The notes beneath the pieces are model-generated. The model was not told the DNA's origin. It did no database searches and worked only from the letters and a program-made list of their open reading frames with translations. The position numbers and the translations under genes were made by a program. A stretch of DNA of 64,000 nt from Fulvimonas soli (GTDB lineage: Bacteria > Pseudomonadota > Gammaproteobacteria > Xanthomonadales > Rhodanobacteraceae): positions 310,001 through 374,000 of the forward strand of contig NZ_QGHC01000003.1 in the NCBI RefSeq assembly GCF_003148905.1. The letters are read 5' to 3'. Position 1 is the first letter of the stretch, and every line of letters starts with the position of its first letter. Shown here one piece after another: positions 1-7,097 of the stretch.

Positions 1-692
1 ACCCGCTCGACCTCCTCCATCTCGCGCTGCGCGCGCGGCGGGTCGGCCAGCGCCAGCCGCCGCGCCAGCTCGGACTTCAGCGTCACCAGCGACAGCGTGT
101 GGCCGAGCAGGTCGTGCAGGTCGCGGCCGATGCGCTCGCGCTCGGCCAGCACCGCCAGCCGCCGCAGCTCGTCGCGCGACAGGCGCAGCTCGGCGTCCTT
201 GTAGAGGTTGCGCACGTAGAGGAAGTTGCTCGACCCGCCGAGCACGCCCGCCACCAGCACCACCAGCATCACCCACAGCGGCGCGTGCAGCCACAGCGCG
301 ACGGGCAGCGCGGCCGCCGCGATCACGGCCATCCCGGCCAGCCACACGCGGTACGAGGGCGACAGCGAAAGCGCGATGCCGGCGCAGACCAGGTAGCCGA
401 AGGCCACGCTGTTGAGCGGCCACAGCGCGAGGCCGAGCAGGGCCATGCCGCCGGCGTACCAGGCCAGCCGGCGCATCGGCCCGGCGTACACCTGCACGTG
501 CAGGTACAGATAGACCAGCGCGCTCAGCGCCGTCGGCAGCAGCCACGACCAGGCGAAGCCGCGCGCCTGCAGCGGCACCACGAACAGCATGGCCAGCCAC
601 AGGGCCTGGCCGATGCCCATGCGCAGCAGGTAGGAGCGCGCGTGGAAGCGCCCCAGCAGCGAATCGGGCGCGGGCCTGAAGCGCCACCTCAT
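1..692 (-). CDS. NarL-type sensor histidine kinase, partial (C-terminus beyond window)
   Basis: Membrane sensor kinase; the 230 N-terminal residues are visible and the reading frame runs off the left edge. About six hydrophobic segments (residues 20-165) are followed by a HisKA_3 dimerisation region with the H-box core RIGRDLHDLLGHTLSL, phospho-acceptor His193. The ATPase domain would lie outside. The start ATG overlaps the TGA of the kinase gene at 689-1918 in an ATGA junction, so the two are translationally coupled. Both begin with a similar RPAPDSL-type stretch and have nearly identical H-boxes, so they are tandem paralogues. Family knowledge: HisKA_3 kinases pair with NarL/LuxR-type response regulators; one is expected just beyond the edge. 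The signal sensed is unknown. Confidence 0.88.
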   Translation of the reverse strand, partial: MRWRFRPAPDSLLGRFHARSYLLRMGIGQALWLAMLFVVPLQARGFAWSWLLPTALSALVYLYLHVQVYAGPMRRLAWYAGGMALLGLALWPLNSVAFGYLVCAGIALSLSPSYRVWLAGMAVIAAAALPVALWLHAPLWVMLVVLVAGVLGGSSNFLYVRNLYKDAELRLSRDELRRLAVLAERERIGRDLHDLLGHTLSLVTLKSELARRLALADPPRAQREMEEVER

Positions 693-1918
693 GCGGCGTG
701 CTCCCGCGCCAGCGGCGCCGGCGCCTCGTCCGGCAGCGGCGCCGGCCCGTCCGCCCGCGCCGCGGGGCAAGGCACGCGGACCAGCAGCCGGGTGCCGCGA
801 CCGCGCGGCGAGTCGATCTGCAGCGTGCCGCCCAGCGCGCGCACGCGCTCGCGCATGCCGGCCAGGCCGTTGCCCTCGGCGGCGACGCCGCCGCGGCCGT
901 CGTCCGCCACGCACAGGCACAGCGCGCCGTCGCCGTGCGTCCACTCGATCCGCGCGCGGCTGGCCTGCGCGTGCCGCGCGATGTTGGTGGCCGCCTCGCG
1001 CAGCACCAGCGCCAGGCTGCGCTCCACCTCCACCGGCAGGCCGGCGGGCGGGTGCCCGTAGTCCAGGTGCACCGACGAGGAGCCGAGCAGCAGCCGCGCC
1101 GAGGCCAGCTCCGCGGCGAGGTCGGTGGCGCGGATGCCGGTGACCGCCGAGCGGACCTCGGCCAGCGCATGCCGGGCCACCTTCTCCGCCTCGGCCACCT
1201 CGCGCCGCGCCGCCTCCGGGTCGCGGTCGAACAGCTTGCGCGACAGCTCCAGCTTCAGGGTGATCAGCGACAGCGTGTGGCCGAGCAGGTCGTGCAGGTC
1301 GCGGCCGATGCGCTCGCGCTCGGCGGTGGCGGCGAGCCGGCGCACCTCCTCGTGCGAGAGCCGCAGCTCGGCGTCCCTTTCGTCGTTCATGCGCTCGGCG
1401 TTGATGATCAGCCCGATGATCAGGGTCATCACCGCCATCGTCACCGAGACCTGCCACGGGTAGTGCAGCAGGCGCGCCTCCAGCAGCAGCACGAGGTTGA
1501 GGCCGACCAGCATCGCCATGTAGCGGCGGAACGGCATGCTGCACACGCGCAGCATCACGCAGCCGAACACGAAGTAGGTCAGTCCGCTGGGATACCACGG
1601 CATCAGCACCAGGCAGAGCGCCACCATGCCGACCGCCCAGGCGCGCGACGCGCGGCGCGCGGCCACCACGCTCTTGGCGTACAGCAGCACGAAGACCGGG
1701 TAGGACAGCGCGGTGAGGACGAGCCAGCGCAGGTTCCAGGCATTGCGGTCGAACACCGGCGTGATGAAGATCCACGCCGTCCACAGCAGGTGCACCGCGT
1801 CCACCCATGCCGACTTGCCGCGGCGCACGCTCTGCGCCGCCAGCGAGTCCGGCGCCGGCTGGAACCAGCGGCCGAGCAGGCGGCGCAACGCGGACGGGGC
1901 GGCGGACATGGCCGGCAT
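689..1918 (-). CDS. NarL-type sensor histidine kinase (DesK-like)
   Basis: Complete 409-residue membrane histidine kinase. Hydrophobic segments fill residues 45-175. The HisKA_3 H-box contains RIGRDLHDLLGH with His209 as phospho-acceptor. The C-terminal HATPase_c domain shows an N-box (REAATNIARHAQ), a G-box (DDGRGG) and a GLAGMRERV stretch. It starts 6 bases after the ABC permease stop and its stop overlaps the start of the second kinase, so ATPase, permease and both kinases form one minus-strand transcript. ABC-2 exporters next to DesK/LiaS-like kinases are common and often respond to membrane or antibiotic stress; that role here is inference. Translation could also start at Met4. Confidence 0.93.
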   Translation of the reverse strand: MPAMSAAPSALRRLLGRWFQPAPDSLAAQSVRRGKSAWVDAVHLLWTAWIFITPVFDRNAWNLRWLVLTALSYPVFVLLYAKSVVAARRASRAWAVGMVALCLVLMPWYPSGLTYFVFGCVMLRVCSMPFRRYMAMLVGLNLVLLLEARLLHYPWQVSVTMAVMTLIIGLIINAERMNDERDAELRLSHEEVRRLAATAERERIGRDLHDLLGHTLSLITLKLELSRKLFDRDPEAARREVAEAEKVARHALAEVRSAVTGIRATDLAAELASARLLLGSSSVHLDYGHPPAGLPVEVERSLALVLREAATNIARHAQASRARIEWTHGDGALCLCVADDGRGGVAAEGNGLAGMRERVRALGGTLQIDSPRGRGTRLLVRVPCPAARADGPAPLPDEAPAPLAREHAA

Positions 1919-1924
1919 CCTACT

Positions 1925-2719
1925 TCAACCGTGCCGGCGCAGGCGCCGCGCGGCCAGCAGCAGGAACGCCGCGGCGAACCCGGCCAGCGCCAGCGCGTGC
2001 GGCCACCACGCGCCCTGCCCCAGCCCGACCGCGGCCAGCGCGATCCGGTCCAGGTGGTAGCTCGGCCACACCGGCGCGATCTGCTGCAGCACCTTCGGCA
2101 ACATCGGCAGCGGGAACCACAGGCCGGAGAGGAACGACATCGGCAGGTACACCAGGTTGAGCATGCCGGGCGCGCCCTGCCCCTTGATCAGCGTGCCGAC
2201 GAACATGCCCAGCGCGCAGAACGGCAGCACGCCGAGCGTGCCGGTCAGCAGCAGCGCACCGGCCTGCGCCGCCGTCAGCGGCAAATGCGCCAGGCCCAGC
2301 GCCATCGCCAGCAGCAGCAGCACCACCATCGCGGCGGCGGCCATCGCCATCAGCATCTTGCCCAGCAGGTAGGCGCCCGGCGGCATCGGCAGCGCGCGCT
2401 TGAGGGTGAGCAGCCCGCCGTCGCGCTCGATCGCCAGCGACACGCCGAAGCCGAACAGGCCCGGGCTCATCACGCCGAACACGCCGTAGCTGGCCAGCAG
2501 GTAGCGCGTCGCGTCGGTGCCTTCGGACTTCGCCATCACGATGCCGAACAGCAGGTAGAACATGGTGGGGAACAGCACGATCGGCAGCATGAAGCCCGGC
2601 GCGCGCAGGTAGCGCAGGCATTCGCTGCGCGCCTCGGCGAGATAGGCGCCGAGCACGCGGCGCGGCGGCATGCCGGCCGCGGCGGCCGGCGCGGGTGCGG
2701 GAACGGTCACGGCGTCCAT
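1925..2719 (-). CDS. ABC-2 type transporter permease
   Basis: 264-residue inner-membrane permease of the ABC-2 family with about six hydrophobic segments spread from residue 45 to the C-terminus. It contains the region APGFMLPIVLFPTMFYLLFG and ends in the basic tail AARRLRRHG. Its ATG overlaps the stop of the ATPase gene by one base (TGATG), so the two are translationally coupled and should form one exporter. The substrate cannot be read from the sequence. Neighbouring histidine kinases suggest a stress-responsive exporter, possibly of lipids or antimicrobial compounds, but this is inference from context only. Confidence 0.9.
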   Translation of the reverse strand: MDAVTVPAPAPAAAAGMPPRRVLGAYLAEARSECLRYLRAPGFMLPIVLFPTMFYLLFGIVMAKSEGTDATRYLLASYGVFGVMSPGLFGFGVSLAIERDGGLLTLKRALPMPPGAYLLGKMLMAMAAAAMVVLLLLAMALGLAHLPLTAAQAGALLLTGTLGVLPFCALGMFVGTLIKGQGAPGMLNLVYLPMSFLSGLWFPLPMLPKVLQQIAPVWPSYHLDRIALAAVGLGQGAWWPHALALAGFAAAFLLLAARRLRRHG

Positions 2720-3630
2720 CAGGCGGCCTCCTGCTCGGCGGTTTCGCGGGTGAGTTCGGTGAACGCCTCGGCCAGGCCGGCGCGCTGCACCTCCAGCTCG
2801 CGCAGCTCCGGGTCGGCGTCGAGCAGGCGGCGCACCACGCGCTCCGCCGCCGAGGTGGCGATCTGCAGCCGGCCGCCGGCGCGGGAGGCCGAGGCCACCT
2901 GCGGCCAGCGCGCCACCGCCTCCGCGTCGAGGTCGCTGAGGCAGCGGATGCGCGACAGCGCCACCTTCGCGCGCAGCTCGTCCACGCTGCCCTCGCTGAG
3001 CACGCGGCCCTTGTCCAGCACCGCCACGCGCTGCGCCAGCGCCTCGGCCTCTTCCAGGTAGTGCGTGGTGAGCACCACCGAGCAGCCCTCGTCGACCAGC
3101 GCGCGCATCGCCGCCCACAGCCGGCGGCGCGCGTCGATGTCCATGCCCACGGTGGGCTCGTCCAGGAACAGCAGCTCGGGCCGCCCGCACAGCGCCAGCG
3201 CGAACTGCACGCGCCGCTGCTGGCCGCCGGAGAGCCGGCCGTAGGGCCGCTTCAGCAGGTCGCCGATGCCGGCGAGCGCCGCGCTCTCGGCCAGCGGGCG
3301 CGGGTCCGGGTAGTAGCTGGCGGTGAGGCGCAGCAGCTCGCCCACGCGCAGGGTGGGCGGCAGCATCGCCGTCTGCAGCATCACGCCGATGCGCCGGCGC
3401 GCCTCGATCCGCTGCGGGTCCAGCCCGAACAGCTCGGCGCGGCCGGCGTCGGGCCGCAGCAGGCCGAGCAGCAGGCCGATGCTGGTGCTCTTGCCGGCGC
3501 CGTTGGGGCCCAGCAGCGCGAGCAGTTCGCCGCGGCGCAACACGAGATCGACGCCGTCCAGCGCGAGCTGCGCGCCGTAGCGCTTGACGGCGCCGGCAAG
3601 CCGGGCGACGGGCTGGAGCGGTTCGTTCAT
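2719..3630 (-). CDS. ABC transporter ATP-binding protein
   Basis: 303-residue ATPase subunit that energises the permease encoded immediately downstream. Walker A GPNGAGKS is at residues 41-48, signature LSGGQ at 133-137, Walker B LLFLDE at 153-158 and H-loop His190. The fold matches DrrA/CcmA-like exporters, with a C-terminal extension of about 100 residues that includes an LAEAFTELTRE motif typical of this subgroup. It is the first gene of a four-gene minus-strand operon (ATPase, permease, kinase, kinase). A near-palindrome lies 75-90 bases upstream of the start and could be the operator of the cognate response regulator. Confidence 0.94.
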   Translation of the reverse strand: MNEPLQPVARLAGAVKRYGAQLALDGVDLVLRRGELLALLGPNGAGKSTSIGLLLGLLRPDAGRAELFGLDPQRIEARRRIGVMLQTAMLPPTLRVGELLRLTASYYPDPRPLAESAALAGIGDLLKRPYGRLSGGQQRRVQFALALCGRPELLFLDEPTVGMDIDARRRLWAAMRALVDEGCSVVLTTHYLEEAEALAQRVAVLDKGRVLSEGSVDELRAKVALSRIRCLSDLDAEAVARWPQVASASRAGGRLQIATSAAERVVRRLLDADPELRELEVQRAGLAEAFTELTRETAEQEAA

Positions 3631-3703
3631 GGCGGCGTCCTCCTTGCACTGCAGCGTAGGCGGACGCGGCGCCGCGCCCCAGTCGCCGCCGTCAACCGTC
3701 GCG

Positions 3704-3719
3704 CGTGACAGGCGTCATG
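3704..3719. promoter_or_regulatory. Near-palindrome upstream of the ABC-kinase operon
   Basis: Half-sites CGTGAC and GTCATG are separated by AGGC, giving an imperfect inverted repeat between the ABC ATPase (minus) and the aminotransferase (plus). Spacing and symmetry are like sites bound by NarL/LiaR-type dimers, which would fit autoregulation of the kinase operon. Only one copy was noticed, so the role is inference. Confidence 0.3.
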
Positions 3720-3909
3720 CGGGGGTACCGGCGCCCCGGCCGCCGCGTTATCCTCGCCGGATACCCGCGCGCGGCCCGCCGCGCGCCGAGGGATGCGACG
3801 GGCCGCCGACGCCCGCCGCGCGGACCTCTCCGCCGCGCATCCCGCCACCTTTGCCGGCCTGCTTTGCGCTGGGTGCGAGGCGCCGGCACATCCGCGAGGA
3901 GAAGTAGTC

Positions 3910-5406
3910 ATGGGTGTGATCGACCAGCTGCGCGAACTGCGCGAATTCGGCGGCAAGCCGCGTACCGTGGGCCTCGACGACGCCACCGTCGAGCGCATGG
4001 CCGCGGCCGACCCCGCGCTCGGCCAGGCCGTCGCCGCCGCGGTGGCGCGCCACCGCGGGCTGCGCGCGGACCTGTCCGCGTTCCTCCGGCTCGACGAGGC
4101 CGAGCAGCTCGCGCAGGCGCAGGCCGGCTTCGTCAACTTCTACCCCGACGACGCGGTGAACCCCTACCTGCCCGCCGCCGCGCAGGGCCCGTGGATCGTC
4201 ACGCTGAAGGGCGCGGTGCTGCACGACAACGGCGGCTACGGCATGCTCGGCTTCGGCCACAACGACCCGGCCATCCTCGCCGCGCTGGCGCGGCCGCAGG
4301 TGATGGCCAACGTGATGTCGCCCAGCGTGGCGCAGCTGCGCTTCACGCGGGCGATGGAGCAGGAGCTCGGCCGCACGCGCGGCGGCAGCCCGTACCGGCA
4401 CTTCCTGTGCCTGAACTCCGGCTCCGAGTCGGTGACGCTGGCCGGCCGCATCGCCGACGTCAACGCCAAGCTGATGACCGACGCCGGCGGCCGCTACGCC
4501 GGGCGCACGATCAAGCGCGTGGCGGTGAAGGGCGCCTTCCACGGCCGCACCGAGCGGCCGGCGCTGTACTCCGACTCCAGCCGCAAGGTCTACCAGCAGC
4601 ACCTGGCCAGCTACCGCCACGAGGACAGCCTGCTCACCGTGGCGCCCTACGACGTGGCGCAGCTGGAGGCGGCGTTCGCCGACGCCGACCGCCACGGCTG
4701 GTTCATCGAGGCGATGTTCCTGGAGCCGGTGATGGGCGAAGGCGACCCCGGCCGCGCGGTGACGCCGGAGTTCTACGCCGCCGCGCGCCGCCTCACCGAG
4801 TCGCACGGCACGCTGCTGCTGGTCGACTCGATCCAGGCCGGCCTGCGCGCGCACGGCGTGCTGTCGATCGTGGACTACCCCGGTTTCGAGAAGCTGCCGC
4901 CGCCGGACATGGAGACCTTCTCCAAGGCGCTCAACGCCGGCCAGTACCCGCTGTCGGTGCTGGCGGTGGGCGAACGCGCCGCCGGCCTCTACCGCAAGGG
5001 CATCTACGGCAACACCATGACCGCCAACCCGCGCGCGCTGGACGTGGCGCTGGCCACGCTGGGCGAGCTCACCGACGAGGTGCGCGCCAACATCCGCGCG
5101 CGCGGCGAGGAGTTCGTCGCCAAGCTCAACGCGCTGAAGGACGAGCTGGGCGGGCTGATCACCAGGGTGCAGGGCACCGGCCTGCTGTTCTCCTGCGAGC
5201 TGTCGCCGGAGTTCAAGTGCTACGGCGCCGGCTCCACCGAGGAGTACATGCGCGAGCACGGCGTGGGCGTGATCCACGGCGGCGCCAACTCGCTGCGCTT
5301 CACGCCGCACTTCCGCATCACCGGCGCGGAGGTGGACCTGGTGGTCGCGCACGTGCGCAAGGCGCTGCTGGAAGGCCCGCGCAAGCGCGCCGCCGAGGCG
5401 GCCTGA
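3910..5406 (+). CDS. Class-III PLP-dependent aminotransferase
   Basis: 498-residue fold-type I, class-III aminotransferase-like enzyme. The phosphate-binding turn is NSGSES (169-174). The ring-nitrogen aspartate is in LLLVDSIQAG (Asp306). The Schiff-base lysine is in METFSKALNAG (Lys339). Start chosen at the ATG preceded by a strong AGGAG ribosome site at 3896-3902; the open frame extends further upstream without a comparable site. It is longer than typical ornithine or GABA aminotransferases because of an N-terminal extension of about 75 residues. The amino donor and acceptor cannot be told from sequence and no pathway partner lies nearby. It appears to be monocistronic. Confidence 0.88.
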   Translation: MGVIDQLRELREFGGKPRTVGLDDATVERMAAADPALGQAVAAAVARHRGLRADLSAFLRLDEAEQLAQAQAGFVNFYPDDAVNPYLPAAAQGPWIVTLKGAVLHDNGGYGMLGFGHNDPAILAALARPQVMANVMSPSVAQLRFTRAMEQELGRTRGGSPYRHFLCLNSGSESVTLAGRIADVNAKLMTDAGGRYAGRTIKRVAVKGAFHGRTERPALYSDSSRKVYQQHLASYRHEDSLLTVAPYDVAQLEAAFADADRHGWFIEAMFLEPVMGEGDPGRAVTPEFYAAARRLTESHGTLLLVDSIQAGLRAHGVLSIVDYPGFEKLPPPDMETFSKALNAGQYPLSVLAVGERAAGLYRKGIYGNTMTANPRALDVALATLGELTDEVRANIRARGEEFVAKLNALKDELGGLITRVQGTGLLFSCELSPEFKCYGAGSTEEYMREHGVGVIHGGANSLRFTPHFRITGAEVDLVVAHVRKALLEGPRKRAAEAA

Positions 5407-5582
5407 AAGCCCGTCCGAAATCCTCCGAGAGAGCGCCTGGAGGGCCGGATGGATGAACCGCGGGCGGGCGAGGCAGCGCTCGGCCGTCGGCGGTCCCGCG
5501 CCGGATCGATCGCGGCGATCGCGGCCGAGGCCGCTCCCACGAGGCTGGCGAGGCCCCTGTGGGAGCGGCCTGCGGCCGCGAT
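5405..5582. repeat. REPIN-like palindromic repeat with 5' flanking module
   Basis: Two inverted arms of about 24 bases, GATCGCGGCC... at 5517-5540 and ...GGCCGCGAT at 5559-5582, carry the core GTGGGAGCGGCC and enclose an 18-base spacer. The same arms recur at 9895, 41615 and 52879. The preceding stretch from 5405 resembles the one before the copy at 52879, including the order of short blocks, so the unit is larger than the palindrome. Apart from this repeat I see no gene in the 425-base gap. Confidence 0.8.
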
Positions 5583-5832
5583 GCCTGCCGCGCCGCCGTG
5601 GACCGACGTCCACTCCGAAGCCGTCGCCATCCATGCCCCTCCCCGCAGCCTGCGTTCTTCCTCGGGCCCGCGCGCGAATGGTTCCCGGTGCCTTGGGCGC
5701 GCCTTTCTCGCGCGCATGGCCGCCGAACTGAACGCCGCGCCGCCGCAAGATATTGCGTCGCGCGCAAGCCCGCGGCCAGGGCATAGACTGCGCCACGCCG
5801 GCAGCCGCCGGTCTCACTAGGGAGGGTTGTCC

Positions 5833-6177
5833 ATGTCTCTTCGTCTCCGCCTGATCGTGGCCGGCGCCGCGCTGGCCATCGCATCCACCGGCGCCATGGC
5901 CGCCGCGCAGTCCCCGTCCGCCGGCAAGGCGCTGACGCCCCAGCAGCAGCGCATGGCCGACTGCAACAAGCAGGCGACCGGCAAGAAGGGCGACGAGCGC
6001 AAGGCCTTCATGAGCAGTTGCCTGAAGGGCCAGACCGCCGCCGCGCCGGCCAAGCAGACCCAGCAGGAAAAGATGAAAAGCTGCAACGCCGACGCCAGCG
6101 CCAAGTCGCTCAAGGGCGACGCGCGCAAGAGCTTCATGAGCACCTGCCTGAAGGGCGGCGCCGCGGCCTCGCCGTAA
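5833..6177 (+). CDS. PsiF-family small secreted protein
   Basis: 114-residue exported protein made of a signal peptide (cleavage likely after AMA, residue ~24) and two copies of the PsiF repeat. The first is around MADCNKQATGKKGDERKAFM followed by SSCLKG, the second around MKSCNADAS...KSFMSTCLKG. Each repeat carries two cysteines spaced alike, probably forming a disulfide in the periplasm. PsiF was named for induction by phosphate starvation in E. coli; its biochemical function is unknown. Start at ATG 5833 with GGAGGG at 5821-5826; a TTG two codons upstream is less likely. No pho box was recognised. Confidence 0.85.
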   Translation: MSLRLRLIVAGAALAIASTGAMAAAQSPSAGKALTPQQQRMADCNKQATGKKGDERKAFMSSCLKGQTAAAPAKQTQQEKMKSCNADASAKSLKGDARKSFMSTCLKGGAAASP

Positions 6178-6189
6178 GCCGCTCCCCGC

Positions 6190-6223
6190 GCCCGGATGCC
6201 GCGCGGGCGGGCGGCATCCGGGC
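6190..6223 (+). terminator. Hairpin after the PsiF-like gene
   Basis: A 13-bp perfect stem (GCCCGGATGCCGC, with its complement at 6211-6223) and an 8-base loop begin 13 bases after the stop codon. There is no U-run after it, so it may act as an mRNA-stabilising hairpin or a Rho-assisted terminator rather than a classic intrinsic one. Confidence 0.5.
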
Positions 6224-6314
6224 ACCTCCGCGCCGCATAGGCAGCGCCGCGGCCTGCCGCTAAGCTTTGGGCTCCCGGCGACGCGCCCGCGTCGCGGCCA
6301 CCGGCAGAGCGCGC

Positions 6315-6956
6315 ATGAAGATCGTCGAAGTCCGCCATCCGCTGATCCGCCACAAGCTCGGGCTGATGCGCCGCGCCGGCATCAGCACCAAGGAATTCCG
6401 CGAACTGGCCTCCGAGATCGCCTCGCTGCTCACCTACGAGGCGACCAAGGACCTGGAGACCACCGAGGCGCTGATCGACGGCTGGGCCGGCCCGGTCGAG
6501 GTGCAGCGGATCAAGGGCAAGAAGATCACCATCGTGCCGATCCTGCGCGCCGGCCTGGGCATGCTGCCCGGCGTGCTGGACATGATCCCCGCCGCCAAGG
6601 TCAGCGTGGTCGGCCTGCAGCGCGACGAGGAGACGCTCAGGCCGATCGCCTACTACGAGAAGCTCACCGGCCGCATGGACGAGCGCATCGCGCTGATCGT
6701 CGACCCCATGCTGGCCACCGCCGGCACCCTGGTCGCCACCGTGGACATGCTCAAGGCCGCCGGCTGCCGGCGCATCAAGGGGCTGTTCCTGGTCGCCGCG
6801 CCGGAGGGCCTGGCGCACGTGGAGGCCACCCACCCCGACGTGGAGATCTACACCGCCTCGATCGACCAGGGCCTCAACCAGCAGGGCTACATCCTGCCCG
6901 GCCTGGGCGACGCCGGCGACAAGATCTTCGGCACCAAGCAGCTCGCCCCCGAGTAG
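6315..6956 (+). CDS. upp: Uracil phosphoribosyltransferase
   Basis: Cytoplasmic pyrimidine-salvage enzyme converting uracil and PRPP to UMP; 213 residues, close to the 208 of E. coli Upp. Conserved features include [14 protein letters not shown] at the N-terminus, the LRAGLGML segment, the PRPP loop in [11 protein letters not shown] and the uracil-binding region [12 protein letters not shown] near the C-terminus. The PRPP loop reads ATAGT where E. coli has ATGGS, a conservative deviation. The reading frame stays open upstream to 6267, but family alignment begins at MKIVEVRHP. It appears to be a single gene. Confidence 0.96.
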   Translation: MKIVEVRHPLIRHKLGLMRRAGISTKEFRELASEIASLLTYEATKDLETTEALIDGWAGPVEVQRIKGKKITIVPILRAGLGMLPGVLDMIPAAKVSVVGLQRDEETLRPIAYYEKLTGRMDERIALIVDPMLATAGTLVATVDMLKAAGCRRIKGLFLVAAPEGLAHVEATHPDVEIYTASIDQGLNQQGYILPGLGDAGDKIFGTKQLAPE

Positions 6957-7097
6957 GGGGACCGGACCGGCGTCACGTTTTCACGGAGAGGGCGGGCCGG
7001 CCGGGCGCCGGCGCGGAGCGGCTTCGCAAAACTGTCGTGAATCCCTGCTAGGTTCGGCCCGTTTCGGCTTCGAAACCATCCAACGGGGAAAACGCAC

